From Gracilaria gracilis (taxonomy: Eukaryota; Rhodophyta; Florideophyceae; Gracilariales; Gracilariaceae): a stretch of DNA of 64,000 nt. The translations under genes and the position numbers were made by a program. The DNA is taken from positions 124,001-188,000 of the forward strand of contig JARGSG010000051.1 of NCBI GenBank assembly GCA_030374805.1, written 5' to 3'. This document shows positions 43,474 through 53,508 of the stretch, piece after piece. The stretch's first letter is position 1. Each line of letters starts with the position of its first letter. The notes beneath the pieces are model-generated. The model was not told the origin of the DNA. It ran no database searches and saw nothing but the letters and a program-made list of their open reading frames with translations.

Positions 43474-45549
43474 TTATGCTGAGGATGTGGTCCTCTCCGC
43501 CTGTCGTTGGAACGCTGATGCCTGGTTAGCTCTATGCACTGCGCGTGTCTTTTCCAGTAACCAATCTTTGTATTTCCCATCCTCCATTCTCGGGGAAAGC
43601 TTCTCCCACACAGCCTGGTGATAATTGTTGATCCATTCAACTTCGGTTTCTGACAAAATTTCCCACTTGATCATAGATGTATCTATTGGTACAAAGGTCA
43701 GCCTTTCGAACCCAAGGTAGTTCTTTCCCCCAAATTGGTGGGCAGTCTGGCGTTTCACAACGTAAAGCAAGTTCTCAATGCGGATACCAAATCGTCCGTC
43801 TTCATAGTACCCAGGTTCATTGCTCACAATCATTCCTTCTTTCAGCGCCGCTACATTCGAACTTGGACGGGGAGAAATACTGTGGGGACCTTCATGAACA
43901 TTCAAACATGCACCAACCCCGTGCCCAGTGCCATGCCTGTAGTCCAACCCGACGTTCCATAACGAGACACGGGCAAGGGTATCCAACATGAGCCCAGTCG
44001 TGTCGTCTGGGAACACTACTGAGTCAATTCGGATGTGGCCTTGCAAAACTCGCGTGAAGCACTCTTTCTCATGATCCGTAGCACTTCCTCCAAGGTGCAT
44101 TGTTCGGGTTACATCGGTCGTTCCGTCTACATACTGACCACCTGAGTCTAACAGAAATACTTCTTTGTTGCCTACCTCTGCGGAAGGGCCTTCAGATGGG
44201 TTGTAGTGAATGATAGCTCCATGAGCGCCAAATCCAGCGATCGTTGGGAAGGATTCCTCCAAAAACCCATCCTGTTCGGCGCGAAACTGTTTTAGTTTCA
44301 TGGCCGCCTTGAACTCGGATATAGGAGCTCCACCAGAATTCACGTAGTCTTCGAGCCAACATAGGAACGATGAGAGGGCCACACCGTCGCGAATATGCGC
44401 CTCTTGCATTCCTTGCAGTTCTGCATCATTCTTGCACGCTTTCGCCATCCTTACGGGTGTTTCTTCCGCTAGAGCAAACTCTCCGAGGGCTTCCTTCAGC
44501 GCTACCGAGGTCGAGCTTGGATCAAGCCACACTGTTTGCTCTTTTGAGGCGATGTCACGCAAATCTTGCAATACCTGCTCATATGCGAGTACTTGTACAC
44601 CATTTGAGCGCAAGAAATCAACCACCTCGGAACCAAGCTTGGAGGCGCTAACGTATATCTTTGACGTATCCTTACTGATAAGGGCGTACGCTAGAACAAC
44701 AGGATTATGTGGGATATCGCTTCCTCGAATGTTGTACAGCCAACATACCTCATCAAGCATGGATAGAATCATATGGGTGCAATCTTTGTCGGCCATCGAC
44801 TCCCGTAAGGAGTCGAGTTTTTCTTTGACCGATTTACCGGCGTATTGAATGTCGTGCACCCGCACTTGCCCATCTGGAAGAGGTGGTCTGTCAGATCCCC
44901 AAACGGCCTCGACAGGATTAGAAGCCAAAAACGTAACTGTGACGCCTTCATCCTCGCCAGAGGCGTCTCGAACTTTTTTGAGGAACTGGGTGGAGTGCAA
45001 GAAAGGATCGATTCCAACGCGAGTACCTTTTGGTAAACTGTTTGCAATGAATTCTGGTATAGTCGGAGTATCCGGCAGGCCAGCCTTCATCAACTTCCAG
45101 TTGGAATCCAACTGCTGCTCTGCTTGTAAGAAATACCTACCATCAGTCCAAAGGTATGCTTCGTCCAAAGTAACTAACGCCGTACCAGCTGAGCCGGTGA
45201 AACCGGAAATGAAGTTTCGGTAAGCATAGCAGGCCGGAGCATATTCACTGAAATGAGGATCAACTGTGGGAATCACCATTGCCTCAACATTGTGCTTTCG
45301 AAGTTGTTCCCTCAGCGCAGCTAATCGCGGCGATGTAGCGGCGGGCGCGCTTTGTGAGGCCACTGCGCGCCAACATACGTGGGGGCTGCGACGTGAGACT
45401 GTGGAAACGTTCGCAATCCGGGGGTTGGAGGCTCTGGAACGAAACAGCGAAGACTGCACGAACGGAGTTTTAGTTGTTCGAAAGGAAGCAAGACTTGCGA
45501 AAGCAAGCACGTGTTGAGACGTTCTAGACTTGGAGAACGGCTTCATCAT
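43474..45549 (-). CDS. Xaa-Pro aminopeptidase (aminopeptidase P), probably organelle-targeted
   Basis: About 691 residues from the paired ATGs at 45549/45546; another in-frame ATG at 45591 would add 14 residues. It removes an N-terminal residue preceding proline. The long eukaryotic form has two creatinase-like domains (from PRLAALREQLRKHNVEAMV) and a C-terminal pita-bread metallopeptidase. Dinuclear-metal ligands are visible: LLDSGGQYVDGTTDVTRT (two Asp), the active-site and ligand His of HGTGHGVG with NVHEG, and two Glu in VSNEPGYYEDGRFG and GIRIEN. The first about 70 residues are Ser/Arg/Thr-rich with few acids and a phenylalanine near the start, like a plastid or mitochondrial transit peptide. 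No intron is seen. Confidence 0.93.
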   Translation of the reverse strand: MMKPFSKSRTSQHVLAFASLASFRTTKTPFVQSSLFRSRASNPRIANVSTVSRRSPHVCWRAVASQSAPAATSPRLAALREQLRKHNVEAMVIPTVDPHFSEYAPACYAYRNFISGFTGSAGTALVTLDEAYLWTDGRYFLQAEQQLDSNWKLMKAGLPDTPTIPEFIANSLPKGTRVGIDPFLHSTQFLKKVRDASGEDEGVTVTFLASNPVEAVWGSDRPPLPDGQVRVHDIQYAGKSVKEKLDSLRESMADKDCTHMILSMLDEVCWLYNIRGSDIPHNPVVLAYALISKDTSKIYVSASKLGSEVVDFLRSNGVQVLAYEQVLQDLRDIASKEQTVWLDPSSTSVALKEALGEFALAEETPVRMAKACKNDAELQGMQEAHIRDGVALSSFLCWLEDYVNSGGAPISEFKAAMKLKQFRAEQDGFLEESFPTIAGFGAHGAIIHYNPSEGPSAEVGNKEVFLLDSGGQYVDGTTDVTRTMHLGGSATDHEKECFTRVLQGHIRIDSVVFPDDTTGLMLDTLARVSLWNVGLDYRHGTGHGVGACLNVHEGPHSISPRPSSNVAALKEGMIVSNEPGYYEDGRFGIRIENLLYVVKRQTAHQFGGKNYLGFERLTFVPIDTSMIKWEILSETEVEWINNYHQAVWEKLSPRMEDGKYKDWLLEKTRAVHRANQASAFQRQAERTTSSA

Positions 45550-45906
45550 GGCTCCAAGTTTGGCTGCGTCACTGAGGCACACGAGCGCCATCAAAAAGTT
45601 GGCGCGTTGCGGTGCTGCTGCCACGGCCGAAGCAGCGAGCAAGCTGTGCCTGAGCTCAACGACATCGTTGAATTGTCAACGAGAAAAAAACGTCTCTAGA
45701 GAGGAGGTTAAACCAACGACCTGCAAAAATTTTCTCCGTGACCCTCCCGTCACCCGCTCCAGTGCAAAGTTTTTGCCAGTGGTGGCCTTCTGTCACCCAG
45801 TTTCGGGGTTTGTAAACAAATTTGAAAACCAAAGTGGTTTTCGAATTCTTATGCAAGTTCATAGTACATGCAGACTTCGAAAGGCACGTCAGCTGTGCTC
45901 TAGGCT

Positions 45907-46112
45907 AGACTTCAAATGGCACGTCAGATGTGCTGCTAGAGCCTCTAGCAGCACATCTGACGTGCCATTTGAAGTCTGCCTTTGTCTGGGTTGCAGACTG
46001 GCAGCCGAAGGCTGCCAGACTGCAACACAGACACTGTCAGACAGCAGCAGACTTTGCAGTTCGAACCCACAACTTGCTGCAACATGTTTGCCAAACATGT
46101 TGCAGCAAGTTG
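45907..46112. repeat. three consecutive long hairpins upstream of the NOT1-like gene
   Basis: First: a perfect 35-bp inverted repeat with a one-base loop at 45,907-45,977 (AGACTTCAAATGGCACGTCA... and its complement); a diverged single arm precedes it at about 45,873. Second: near 45,993-46,027, stems of about 14 bp (GCAGACTGGCAGCC) with one mismatch and a GAA loop. Third: a perfect 21-bp inverted repeat with a one-base loop at 46,070-46,112 (CAACTTGCTGCAACATGTTT...). They lie in the intergenic space between the aminopeptidase start and the NOT1-like start. Confidence 0.85.
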
Positions 46113-46208
46113 AAACTAAGTACTACAGCCTGTAAGACCCATCAAAATTCTCTCCAAGTGCGAACTTCACACTCTAAAGCACCTACCCTAAACATCGCAT
46201 ACAACATC

Positions 46209-48566
46209 ATGGATTCTAAACCCGACACACCGTCTGCACTCCCAAAAAGCGGGACCCGGTTTCTCGGCATATCAAAGCGAAGGTTTCCTCAACATCGCCC
46301 TTTTACTTGTTTAGTCTCTCTTCAGCAGATCTCGGAGCAGTCCTCTCGATACCCTCCACAGCGCAAGCAATCCAACAAGCCAAGCGAAGAACAATTTGAA
46401 GCACCAAAATCCAGAACTCGACTTTTAGGGACAACAAATCTGAATGTTCCTAAAGACAGTCCACTCTATTCGCCAGAGTTTCTCGAGAAGAACTCCAGCC
46501 AATGCCCTCCACACCTTCAATACCCTCTGAAAGGGTTTTCTACGCATTGTCACAATCCAGGTGGATGTCTACATCAGACCAGGTAAGCAAAACGTCATTC
46601 TAACTGCATATATTCATTCTTTCTTATTCTTAGTGAGAAGTTCCTGAAAACCCCAAATATGCCTATGAGTGCGGAGGACCTGTGTTCCCTTGTTGAATCG
46701 GCAAGGCATGTAGTCCACAAACCCGGGAATGCGAACACTTCAATTAATGTGAACGTAGAGTCCCACACGAACACGACGAAGCACGCAAGAGAAAATGAGA
46801 ACAGTGATTCGACAACAATCAAGGAGGCTACGGCCCAACTTCTGCTGGACTGGCACAGAATTTTGACTGCAGATCCGGATCGAATTATAACCGACCAATC
46901 TGTTCTTTCATTTATAGCGCAAACTCGCAGCATGTCTTTGGCAAATGGTGAAGCTGCGGAAAGGTTTTTCAGAATTGCAGTAGAGATTGTTTGCTCTGCG
47001 ACATTCCACGCGCTTAACTCGGGATGGGGATACTCAAATGTACCACCAGAGATTCTCGACGCCCCTTACTCGGCTGCGGAAAGTCTTGTTTATTTAGTAT
47101 CGACCATATGTCATACTGATCGGTCTCTATCTTTGCCGAGTAGGATCGGGGCAGTGCAACTGATGTACTACATTTTAGTCGCTGTTGCGAAGGACGCGAT
47201 GTTGCGATGCGCCAAGGGAGACTTGCGATGTCATTTTCGTTTACTCTCTTGTATTATGAACCAGCTTTCTGCTGGTTCAGCCGCTAGAGAGCGCAATGCA
47301 GCAGAGAACGTGGAGGCTAATCTAGACCGCCTTGTATCTGCCTACTCTCGCAAACTGGAAGACGCCTCTTCGGGGACAAAGGGCGTCGACTTCATTGAGA
47401 ATGAAGAAGGCGGAATGCTTCGATGGATTCTGGATCTTGGGTCTGTAAGTCACCATGAAAAGCAAGTCAATCTCAACAACTTGCAAGTACAAGGAGCGTT
47501 GGTGGGGGTCTTAAGCATGTGCTCGCCTGCACAGATACCTCGCTTTGCCTTCTATTGGTTGGAGTTGTTGGCGAACAAGGAGTTCTTACCGTGTCTTCTT
47601 TCTGTTAGAAATGTGAATGGTTGGCCTTTGTTCCGACATTTGCTCATGTCCTTCTTGAGGTTCATGTCTGGATACCTGAATAAGGGAGAGCCTTTACCCG
47701 CCGTTGTAAGGAAGTTATACAACGGATTGTTGCGGTTTCTTCTGGTTCTGCTTCACGACTTTCCTGAATTCCTTTGCGCATATCATTTGGACTTTTGTCA
47801 CACAATACCAAGCCGTTGCGTTCAGCTAAGGAACTTGATTCTTTCATCTTTCCCCAAGCAGATGCGTCTTCCGGATCCATTTGCCCCGGACTTGGACGTG
47901 AAAAGATTACCAGACATGATGAACCCGCCTGTTATTCTTTCTGACTTCATAACACCGTTACAAGAAAGTGGTGTGAAGGCTATGATTGATTCCTACTTGA
48001 ATCCGGCAGAAAGAACTCTTGGACAGAGAAGATTGGCAGATCTTGGGAAGTATATCTGTAGGACTACTGACTCCGGAGAAGTTGAAGTTAACTTGGTGGC
48101 TCTCAACTCACTTATGGTGTATTTGGCCCAGAATGCGTCAAGTTCAAATGAGCAATACAGCAGAAACAGTTCCTCTACTGAAGTCATTCGTCTACTTGCT
48201 TCTCAACTAGACTGCGAAGGCCAGATACTGTTGTTTAACGCTCTTGCCAATCAGCTTCGGTATCCAAACAGTCATACGAGATACTTCAGCAACATAATAC
48301 TGATGCTGTTTCGAGAAACAAGTAGTGAATCAATCAAGGAAGAAATAGCAAAGGTTCTTGTTGAAAGGCTGATTGCGAACAGACCACATCCCTGGGGGCT
48401 TCTGATAACTTTCGTGGAGCTTCTGAAGAATCCGGACTACAGCTTTTGGAGTTATTCGTTTGTCACATGTGCACCGGAAATAGAGGAGCTATTCCAGAAT
48501 GTATCGAGGTACTGCATGGCGCCTTCATTCCAGAACAAGCGTCAATCCTTGGTGGCAGCGCAGTAG
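46209..48566 (+). CDS. NOT1 C-terminal-region protein (CCR4-NOT scaffold-like), one intron
   Basis: I read join(46209..46582, 46634..48566), 768 residues. A 51-bp intron fits GTAAGC at the donor, CTAAC as branch site and TTCTTAG at the acceptor, and joins an upstream frame to the main one in phase. The C-terminal 400 residues match the conserved NOT1 C-terminal domain, which binds NOT2/NOT3 and supports mRNA deadenylation: LHDFPEFLCAYHLDFCHTIP, QLRNLILSSFPK and LPDPFAPDLDVKRLPDM. Full-length NOT1 proteins usually exceed 1,500 residues; this one lacks the middle scaffold that binds the deadenylases. Its first 125 residues carry a duplicated motif (SGTRFLGISKRRFP / SRTRLLGTTNLNVP). It may be a split or paralogous NOT1, or further exons lie elsewhere. 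It converges with the next gene. Confidence 0.85.
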
Positions 48567-48767
48567 ACAGCTGGTTCAAGCACGATATGTAAAACACTTA
48601 ACTTTAACCCTTAACAAGCGAGCACTAAACACTGTTGTCTCTTGCCTTGTACACAACAATCCTTTTGCCTAGCTACCAAACGTTTATTCAAACAAGCATA
48701 TTACAGGGTAAACCACACGAACCGCTTTCGAAGTGGAGTGTGCATGCAAGTAACATGGGGCCGACCG

Positions 48768-49325
48768 TCAACTATCTGATGGAGTCGTTGATGAGGAACG
48801 ACGGAACTCATCAATCATTTCTGACAGATCACCTTCCTCAGTTACCGACTTGCGAATGTCATCGGGTAAATGATCTATAACTTGCTTCGCCGCCGGAGAT
48901 ATATATGAGCTTCCAGGGCCTTTGAACCCAGCGAGTGAATTGAGAAGGACAGCAAACAAAGACGCCAGAAATCGAACAGCATACCTGAAGTACGAATATA
49001 TCTGTGCCTCGCAAGTTCCTCTCACCTCCTCCTCTCGCTCATTCATTGCCGTTGAAACCTTTGAGACAACATGGCGACCGACGCGCATGGAACGACTGGC
49101 TAACCCATCATCATTCTTACTCTCTACTCCCATTTTGCCTTCCACACCGGCAAGAGCTGAAGAATACAGCAAACGAATAAACGCCATCAGACTTCTTGCA
49201 AAAGCACATGATGCAGATGCTAATTCTTTGCCTTCGTTAGTATCAAGAGTGTCTTTAGCAACGACCACAGCTTCGTCCAGGCTGTTCAGAAACGTCCTTG
49301 TATGAGTAACTATCGTTGTAATCAT
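48768..49325 (-). CDS. hypothetical protein
   Basis: About 185 residues from the first in-frame ATG at 49325. No family recognised. It is helical in character, with one hydrophobic stretch near the middle-to-end (FLASLFAVLLNSLAGF) that could be a membrane segment and an acidic/Ser-Thr C-terminus (FRRSSSTTPSDS). The region just upstream contains GTGCAG, a plausible splice acceptor, so a 5' exon may be missing; the hAT gene lies directly upstream on the same strand and may have separated it. Confidence 0.5.
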   Translation of the reverse strand: MITTIVTHTRTFLNSLDEAVVVAKDTLDTNEGKELASASCAFARSLMAFIRLLYSSALAGVEGKMGVESKNDDGLASRSMRVGRHVVSKVSTAMNEREEEVRGTCEAQIYSYFRYAVRFLASLFAVLLNSLAGFKGPGSSYISPAAKQVIDHLPDDIRKSVTEEGDLSEMIDEFRRSSSTTPSDS

Positions 49326-49555
49326 CAGAGTGTCCTGCACCAACAAGCATATCTCCCACTCACCGCCTCTACGCTGCGCTCATTCCATATCTGTGAACAA
49401 GATGGCGCAGGTTCATAAGAATGTCAGGGGTGCTGTCCCGCACGAATCAACGCGACGAGCCCTCAACCGCTATTATCAATCCTCTTCTCTCTATCTAAAA
49501 TTGAAACGCATTGTCTATATCACAAGAAACCAAAACCTCCATCCCATCGCGTACT

Positions 49556-51934
49556 CTAATCAAATAGCGAGCGCATGATGTCAGTTTCCGGTAGTCCTTC
49601 GCTGTCTTCCTGTACATGCTCCCAGTCCAATAACTGGTCTTCGTTGCTTACTTCGTCATTATCAACTCCCATGTTTGTATCCACATCAAAGTAAGAGACC
49701 AAATTAGTTGAGCCCGCTTCAGCGGCACTCTCAGATGTCATGAAAGCATTTGGTGCTACAGGAGTCCTCGTAATCGCTGTCCTTTGCCCACGCGAGCGTG
49801 ATGTCAAGGCCCGATTGAAGGCGCAGAACATCATCATTTCGACTTTCATCGGATGAAGTCGGTTTCTCGTGGGGGTGCGAATTCTCCCCTGTTGACTGAA
49901 GCTCCTCTCTACACTCGAGGATGAGGGACTCACGGACAGTATGCGTAGGGCAAGATCTCGTAACCAAGGCCTTTCCTTCGACTGTATCCAATAAACAATT
50001 GGAATGTTCTTGAAAGCCATGAGAACTTCTCGCTGACCCGGACGGTCTGCTTGCGACGTCCATGAGAATCTCGTGAAGTTAAACTCTTCAAATAGTTTAT
50101 GCACTGCCCCGTCCTCTCCACCTGAGCTTTGAAGTTTCTGCGTTCTCGGAAAAGCGTCGGACTGCACGTATGCACGTATGTGCTTCAATATTTGAGCATG
50201 AAATGGCATGCAATCTTCATAGAGGCTCCGGATATCCAGGAAGTAGGCCATATAATGTAGTGAATTCAGAAGTGGTACCCTCACTCTCTGGCTTGAGCCC
50301 GTTAGGCGTCCATGAAACGTGTGTAACACCTCAGACTTCCGCTCCTCTGTAAAGAAAGGTGTCAATGGCAGGGTCTGGAGCTTTTCTTCTAGTTGTCTGG
50401 TTGCCGGATACACTTCGGAAATAACCGAACTATCATCATCGAATATTCGAAGATAGTGTCTCATTACTCGCAGTACATGATAAATGTCTAAGCTCTTCTC
50501 ATACACAGAATCATCCCGAATGGTAGCCTCGAATGTATCGCGTCTGTGGTCTCCGCGCCCACTGTACAAAGTTGTAGCAAAGTCGGAACACCCAACAAGT
50601 CTCTGATAAACCACCTTGCTCCTGAGAAAAGAGTGCAACATTCCTTCCGAACTTGCGAAACGAGTCGATGCCATTCGAACAGGCAGCACGGCTGTGCGCA
50701 AAGGTCGCAATCTACTATATTCATCCAGCTCTCTGTTAGTTGTAGTGTAGCCTTGATTCCGCAACTGGCAGTTATATTGGTCTTTCAATTGCTTGAAACG
50801 AAAGTAAAGCTTTGAGTGCTTTCTTAAATCATTCACAACACCAGATACTGTACCCAAAATTTCCTTCACCCACTGCAACTCCCCCACATCTTGCATTAGT
50901 AGATTGGCAACATGTGTTTGATCCGGACTAGACACCACATGGTTGTACTTAGCGGATAGCTGCTCTTTAGCCTTCACGCACGCACTTGCATTGTCACTTA
51001 CGACGGCGCACACACGATTCATATTTCCGAACTCTGCGAAAGCGGACTCCACGGTGTTTGCATAAAGATTAGCGTCACAACTGGCTGATCCGGTGTAGAT
51101 AGAGCGTAGAAAAAAGGTCTTTCTAGACTTCGAGACCCCCGTTATAGTCAGCAATACGTTGATGACGTTTTCAGAATTCGCGTCAGTCCAGCCGTCAAAA
51201 ATCAAGGTCCCATAGGTCTGTTTCAGTGCGGCTGCTATTTCGGACTTCACCTCTTTCACCCGTTTGTCATACATGCCCTGAATGTTTTTCCCAGCCATCC
51301 TGGCAATACTAGGGACTGCTTGTACAAAATTCGGATCTAACAATCGCACCAGCTCACACAATTCGTTCTCGCCATCTTTCTTACTCAGAATTGTAAACGG
51401 AAGCATGTGATGAACGACAAGACTTGTTAGTAAATTGTTAAAACGTGATCGCTTTCTACTCAATGCTTTGCGTTCCATCTCTGTAGACTGTAGCGTATTA
51501 GAGCCTACGATCACACTACCAGTATTCGAGTTCAGGTCGGTTCTTTGGACTTTGCTGCGATTCCGAGATAGAGTTGCTTCTGAACTGCGCTTGATTGGCG
51601 TAGTAGGTATTCCAAAGCATTCGGATGAACTACCTAACTCCTGGTACGCCTTCAAGAGCGACGGTGTTTTCAAAAGTTTAGCGAGGGTCTCGGGTGATGT
51701 GAACGAACATTTCAGCAAATGCTGTCCAAGTTGCGTGGCATTAAGCGTTGCAGCTCTAGTTTGCCAGCGACAACCATTGCAGGTTGTGTAAAGATTATCA
51801 TCCGTAGATGTGGAGTTGGTATCCGGTTGTAGAGAAAAACATTCGGACGACCACCAACGTGGTTTTCGACCAACTCTGCGTGAACTTGTAGTAGATTGCG
51901 ATTCCTGAGGGTTCGAATTGTTGTTCGTTGACAT
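49556..51934 (-). CDS. hAT-superfamily transposase, open frame
   Basis: 792 residues from the ATG at 51934 (a longer non-ATG extension exists). It cuts and pastes DNA by the hAT mechanism. A BED-like zinc finger is seen near residue 50 (CNGCRWQTRA...HLLKC). The DUF659-type RNase H core follows with the first Asp in TLIFDGWTDANSEN and the second in CAVVSDNASACVK. The C-terminal hAT dimerisation region has WIQSKERPWLRDLALRIL, then SPSSSSVERSFSQQG, where the glutamate is the likely third catalytic residue. The frame has no stop, unlike every other element here, so it is either a young autonomous copy or a domesticated gene. I could not find terminal inverted repeats or 8-bp target duplications by eye. 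Confidence 0.9.
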   Translation of the reverse strand: MSTNNNSNPQESQSTTSSRRVGRKPRWWSSECFSLQPDTNSTSTDDNLYTTCNGCRWQTRAATLNATQLGQHLLKCSFTSPETLAKLLKTPSLLKAYQELGSSSECFGIPTTPIKRSSEATLSRNRSKVQRTDLNSNTGSVIVGSNTLQSTEMERKALSRKRSRFNNLLTSLVVHHMLPFTILSKKDGENELCELVRLLDPNFVQAVPSIARMAGKNIQGMYDKRVKEVKSEIAAALKQTYGTLIFDGWTDANSENVINVLLTITGVSKSRKTFFLRSIYTGSASCDANLYANTVESAFAEFGNMNRVCAVVSDNASACVKAKEQLSAKYNHVVSSPDQTHVANLLMQDVGELQWVKEILGTVSGVVNDLRKHSKLYFRFKQLKDQYNCQLRNQGYTTTNRELDEYSRLRPLRTAVLPVRMASTRFASSEGMLHSFLRSKVVYQRLVGCSDFATTLYSGRGDHRRDTFEATIRDDSVYEKSLDIYHVLRVMRHYLRIFDDDSSVISEVYPATRQLEEKLQTLPLTPFFTEERKSEVLHTFHGRLTGSSQRVRVPLLNSLHYMAYFLDIRSLYEDCMPFHAQILKHIRAYVQSDAFPRTQKLQSSGGEDGAVHKLFEEFNFTRFSWTSQADRPGQREVLMAFKNIPIVYWIQSKERPWLRDLALRILSVSPSSSSVERSFSQQGRIRTPTRNRLHPMKVEMMMFCAFNRALTSRSRGQRTAITRTPVAPNAFMTSESAAEAGSTNLVSYFDVDTNMGVDNDEVSNEDQLLDWEHVQEDSEGLPETDIMRSLFD

Positions 51935-52833
51935 AGTCTCAACAGTTGATTTGCAGAGCGCATAATGACATATGGGTTTTTGCTTTGACGGGAGGTTGGA
52001 GATTGGGACGGAATTGAAGGTTGCGCAAAGCGCCAACAAAGTGGAGCAATATTGGCTTCGGCGCCAGGGCCTGTCCTGAAGCGAATATAAACGAATATAG
52101 CAATATCTGGAGAGGGGACGGCGGGAGACGAAATGGAACGTAAACGTCTATCCTCTGATGCCTGGCAGGCTGTTAGTGGCAGCGCGGGCTGGAACTCGGG
52201 AAGGCCTTCAAGGCTTTCAGAGCCACAGGCTTCGACTTACCACCACTGCTTACAACACAAGATACGGCTCTCGGATATTCACCCAAACATGTCGAAGTAC
52301 ATTTGACACGTTGAATATTGTCCAACTTGTTTTACCTGTGTGTAACTTGCCTCAGTGACGCGCAGGGTGACATTAGCTTGTCAAAAACTTTGTGAGGGCC
52401 CTAAAAATTTATTCATCTTGCGCAACGCTGGGAGGTTTTATTGTGCGATTGTTTTCAACGAATGGCTCGGCATCGTTGAGATGCTGCAGGCCAGCAATGA
52501 TGACCCACTCATTGGTTGGTACGTGGCAACAAGCGAATGTTGAGATGAGGTGCATCCTGAAGATAACTAACGGTAGCTATAACGCTAACCTCCGCGGTGA
52601 ACGTTAACGTTAGCGTTACCCTCATGATCATTTCAGCTTTTGCTCAGGTGCGCGATCGTGTCCCCCTGCATTGCGTAAGGAGTAGCATCTTCACATTGTG
52701 TGATGGGGTAGCGATGCTTTTGCATATCTATGTATTACCTGTCTGCACGAGTGCACCGCGTGCGATTGATCCTCCCCCCGACTCGCGATAGCTGCAGCTC
52801 TCTCGTTCCGCATGGATGCGCCGCCTGTTCCAG
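51935..52833. other. intergenic stretch upstream of the hAT gene
   Basis: No gene seen. It includes AATATAAACGAATATAGCAAT near 52,083 (possible promoter) and, at about 52,577-52,620, a dyad TAACGCTAAC...GTTAGCGTTA with an inner AACGTTAACGTT palindrome. One end of the hAT element may lie here. Confidence 0.4.
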
Positions 52834-53508
52834 TTACTCATCATCTTCCCCAGTGAGGTCAATAATGACCGGGGGCGGCTTGTGTGTTCGGACACGATTC
52901 GGCTCAATGCGATGATTGGCCATTCCGCTCCCGGAGACGACTGCGGAACGCCACTGAGTTTGTTGCCGCAATGCAGCTGCATGCGGCTGGATTGCATTGC
53001 TGCTGCTGTTCTGCGACCCTTTTTTCTTGTGGCTCTTGCACGAGGTACGAGTTTGGCGCTGTGCGCCCCCTAACGCTGTCATGCAGCGGAGTGTTTCATC
53101 TGCCATGAGCAGTTTGTGCTGCTTGGTACCCGGCCTCTGCACAACAGCTTCAAATGTGCTGTGTGACTTGCGCGCAAGCGTGCGCGCAAGCGCATGCCTC
53201 CTCCTCTGTGCGGGGCCATTGGCGTTGATGTTGGGGCGAGTTGCGCGAGCCACAGCGCGTTTGGGCAATATCATGGCCACAGGGGAGCCACTGGGCGGCT
53301 GCTCGCTGCGCACGTTTTGTGGATTGTGCCAACAGACGGTGGACAAATGGCCGAACTTTCCGCAGCATGAGCACTTGATTCTCGCGCGTGTGTGCCTCTT
53401 CTTCTCCACCGCGCCCGCCAAACGCGACGACCGGCTGCTGCGCGTGGCGCTGCGTCTAGACTTGCCGTACCGGAAGCGTGCGCTTTGCGCAACGTTGTGG
53501 CCGTCCAT
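52834..53508 (-). CDS. zinc-knuckle protein with C-terminal SUMO-interaction motif
   Basis: A 224-residue basic protein. Near residue 47 it has a CCHC knuckle (CSCCGKFGHLSTVC), a fold that usually binds single-stranded nucleic acid. The C-terminus ends VIIDLTGEDDE, a textbook SUMO-interaction motif: hydrophobic core followed by acids. The rest is Arg/Ser/Gln-rich and likely disordered. The combination suggests a nuclear RNA- or DNA-associated protein that docks on sumoylated partners. A gag origin is possible for the knuckle but nothing else supports it. Confidence 0.65.
   Translation of the reverse strand: MDGHNVAQSARFRYGKSRRSATRSSRSSRLAGAVEKKRHTRARIKCSCCGKFGHLSTVCWHNPQNVRSEQPPSGSPVAMILPKRAVARATRPNINANGPAQRRRHALARTLARKSHSTFEAVVQRPGTKQHKLLMADETLRCMTALGGAQRQTRTSCKSHKKKGSQNSSSNAIQPHAAALRQQTQWRSAVVSGSGMANHRIEPNRVRTHKPPPVIIDLTGEDDE

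Noticed and set aside
46040..46112. GTTCGAACC-like sequence suggesting a tRNA T-arm
   Set aside because: The flanking bases do not form a T-stem or cloverleaf, and the downstream pairing is a simple hairpin.
48768..49325. PEX11-like peroxisomal membrane protein
   Set aside because: Only general helix and hydrophobic pattern agree; no conserved PEX11 motif seen.
49423..52090. CAGGGGTGCTGTCC near 49,427 and CAGGGCCTGTCC near 52,067 as hAT terminal repeats
   Set aside because: They are in the same orientation rather than inverted and match only in part; no 8-bp duplication seen.
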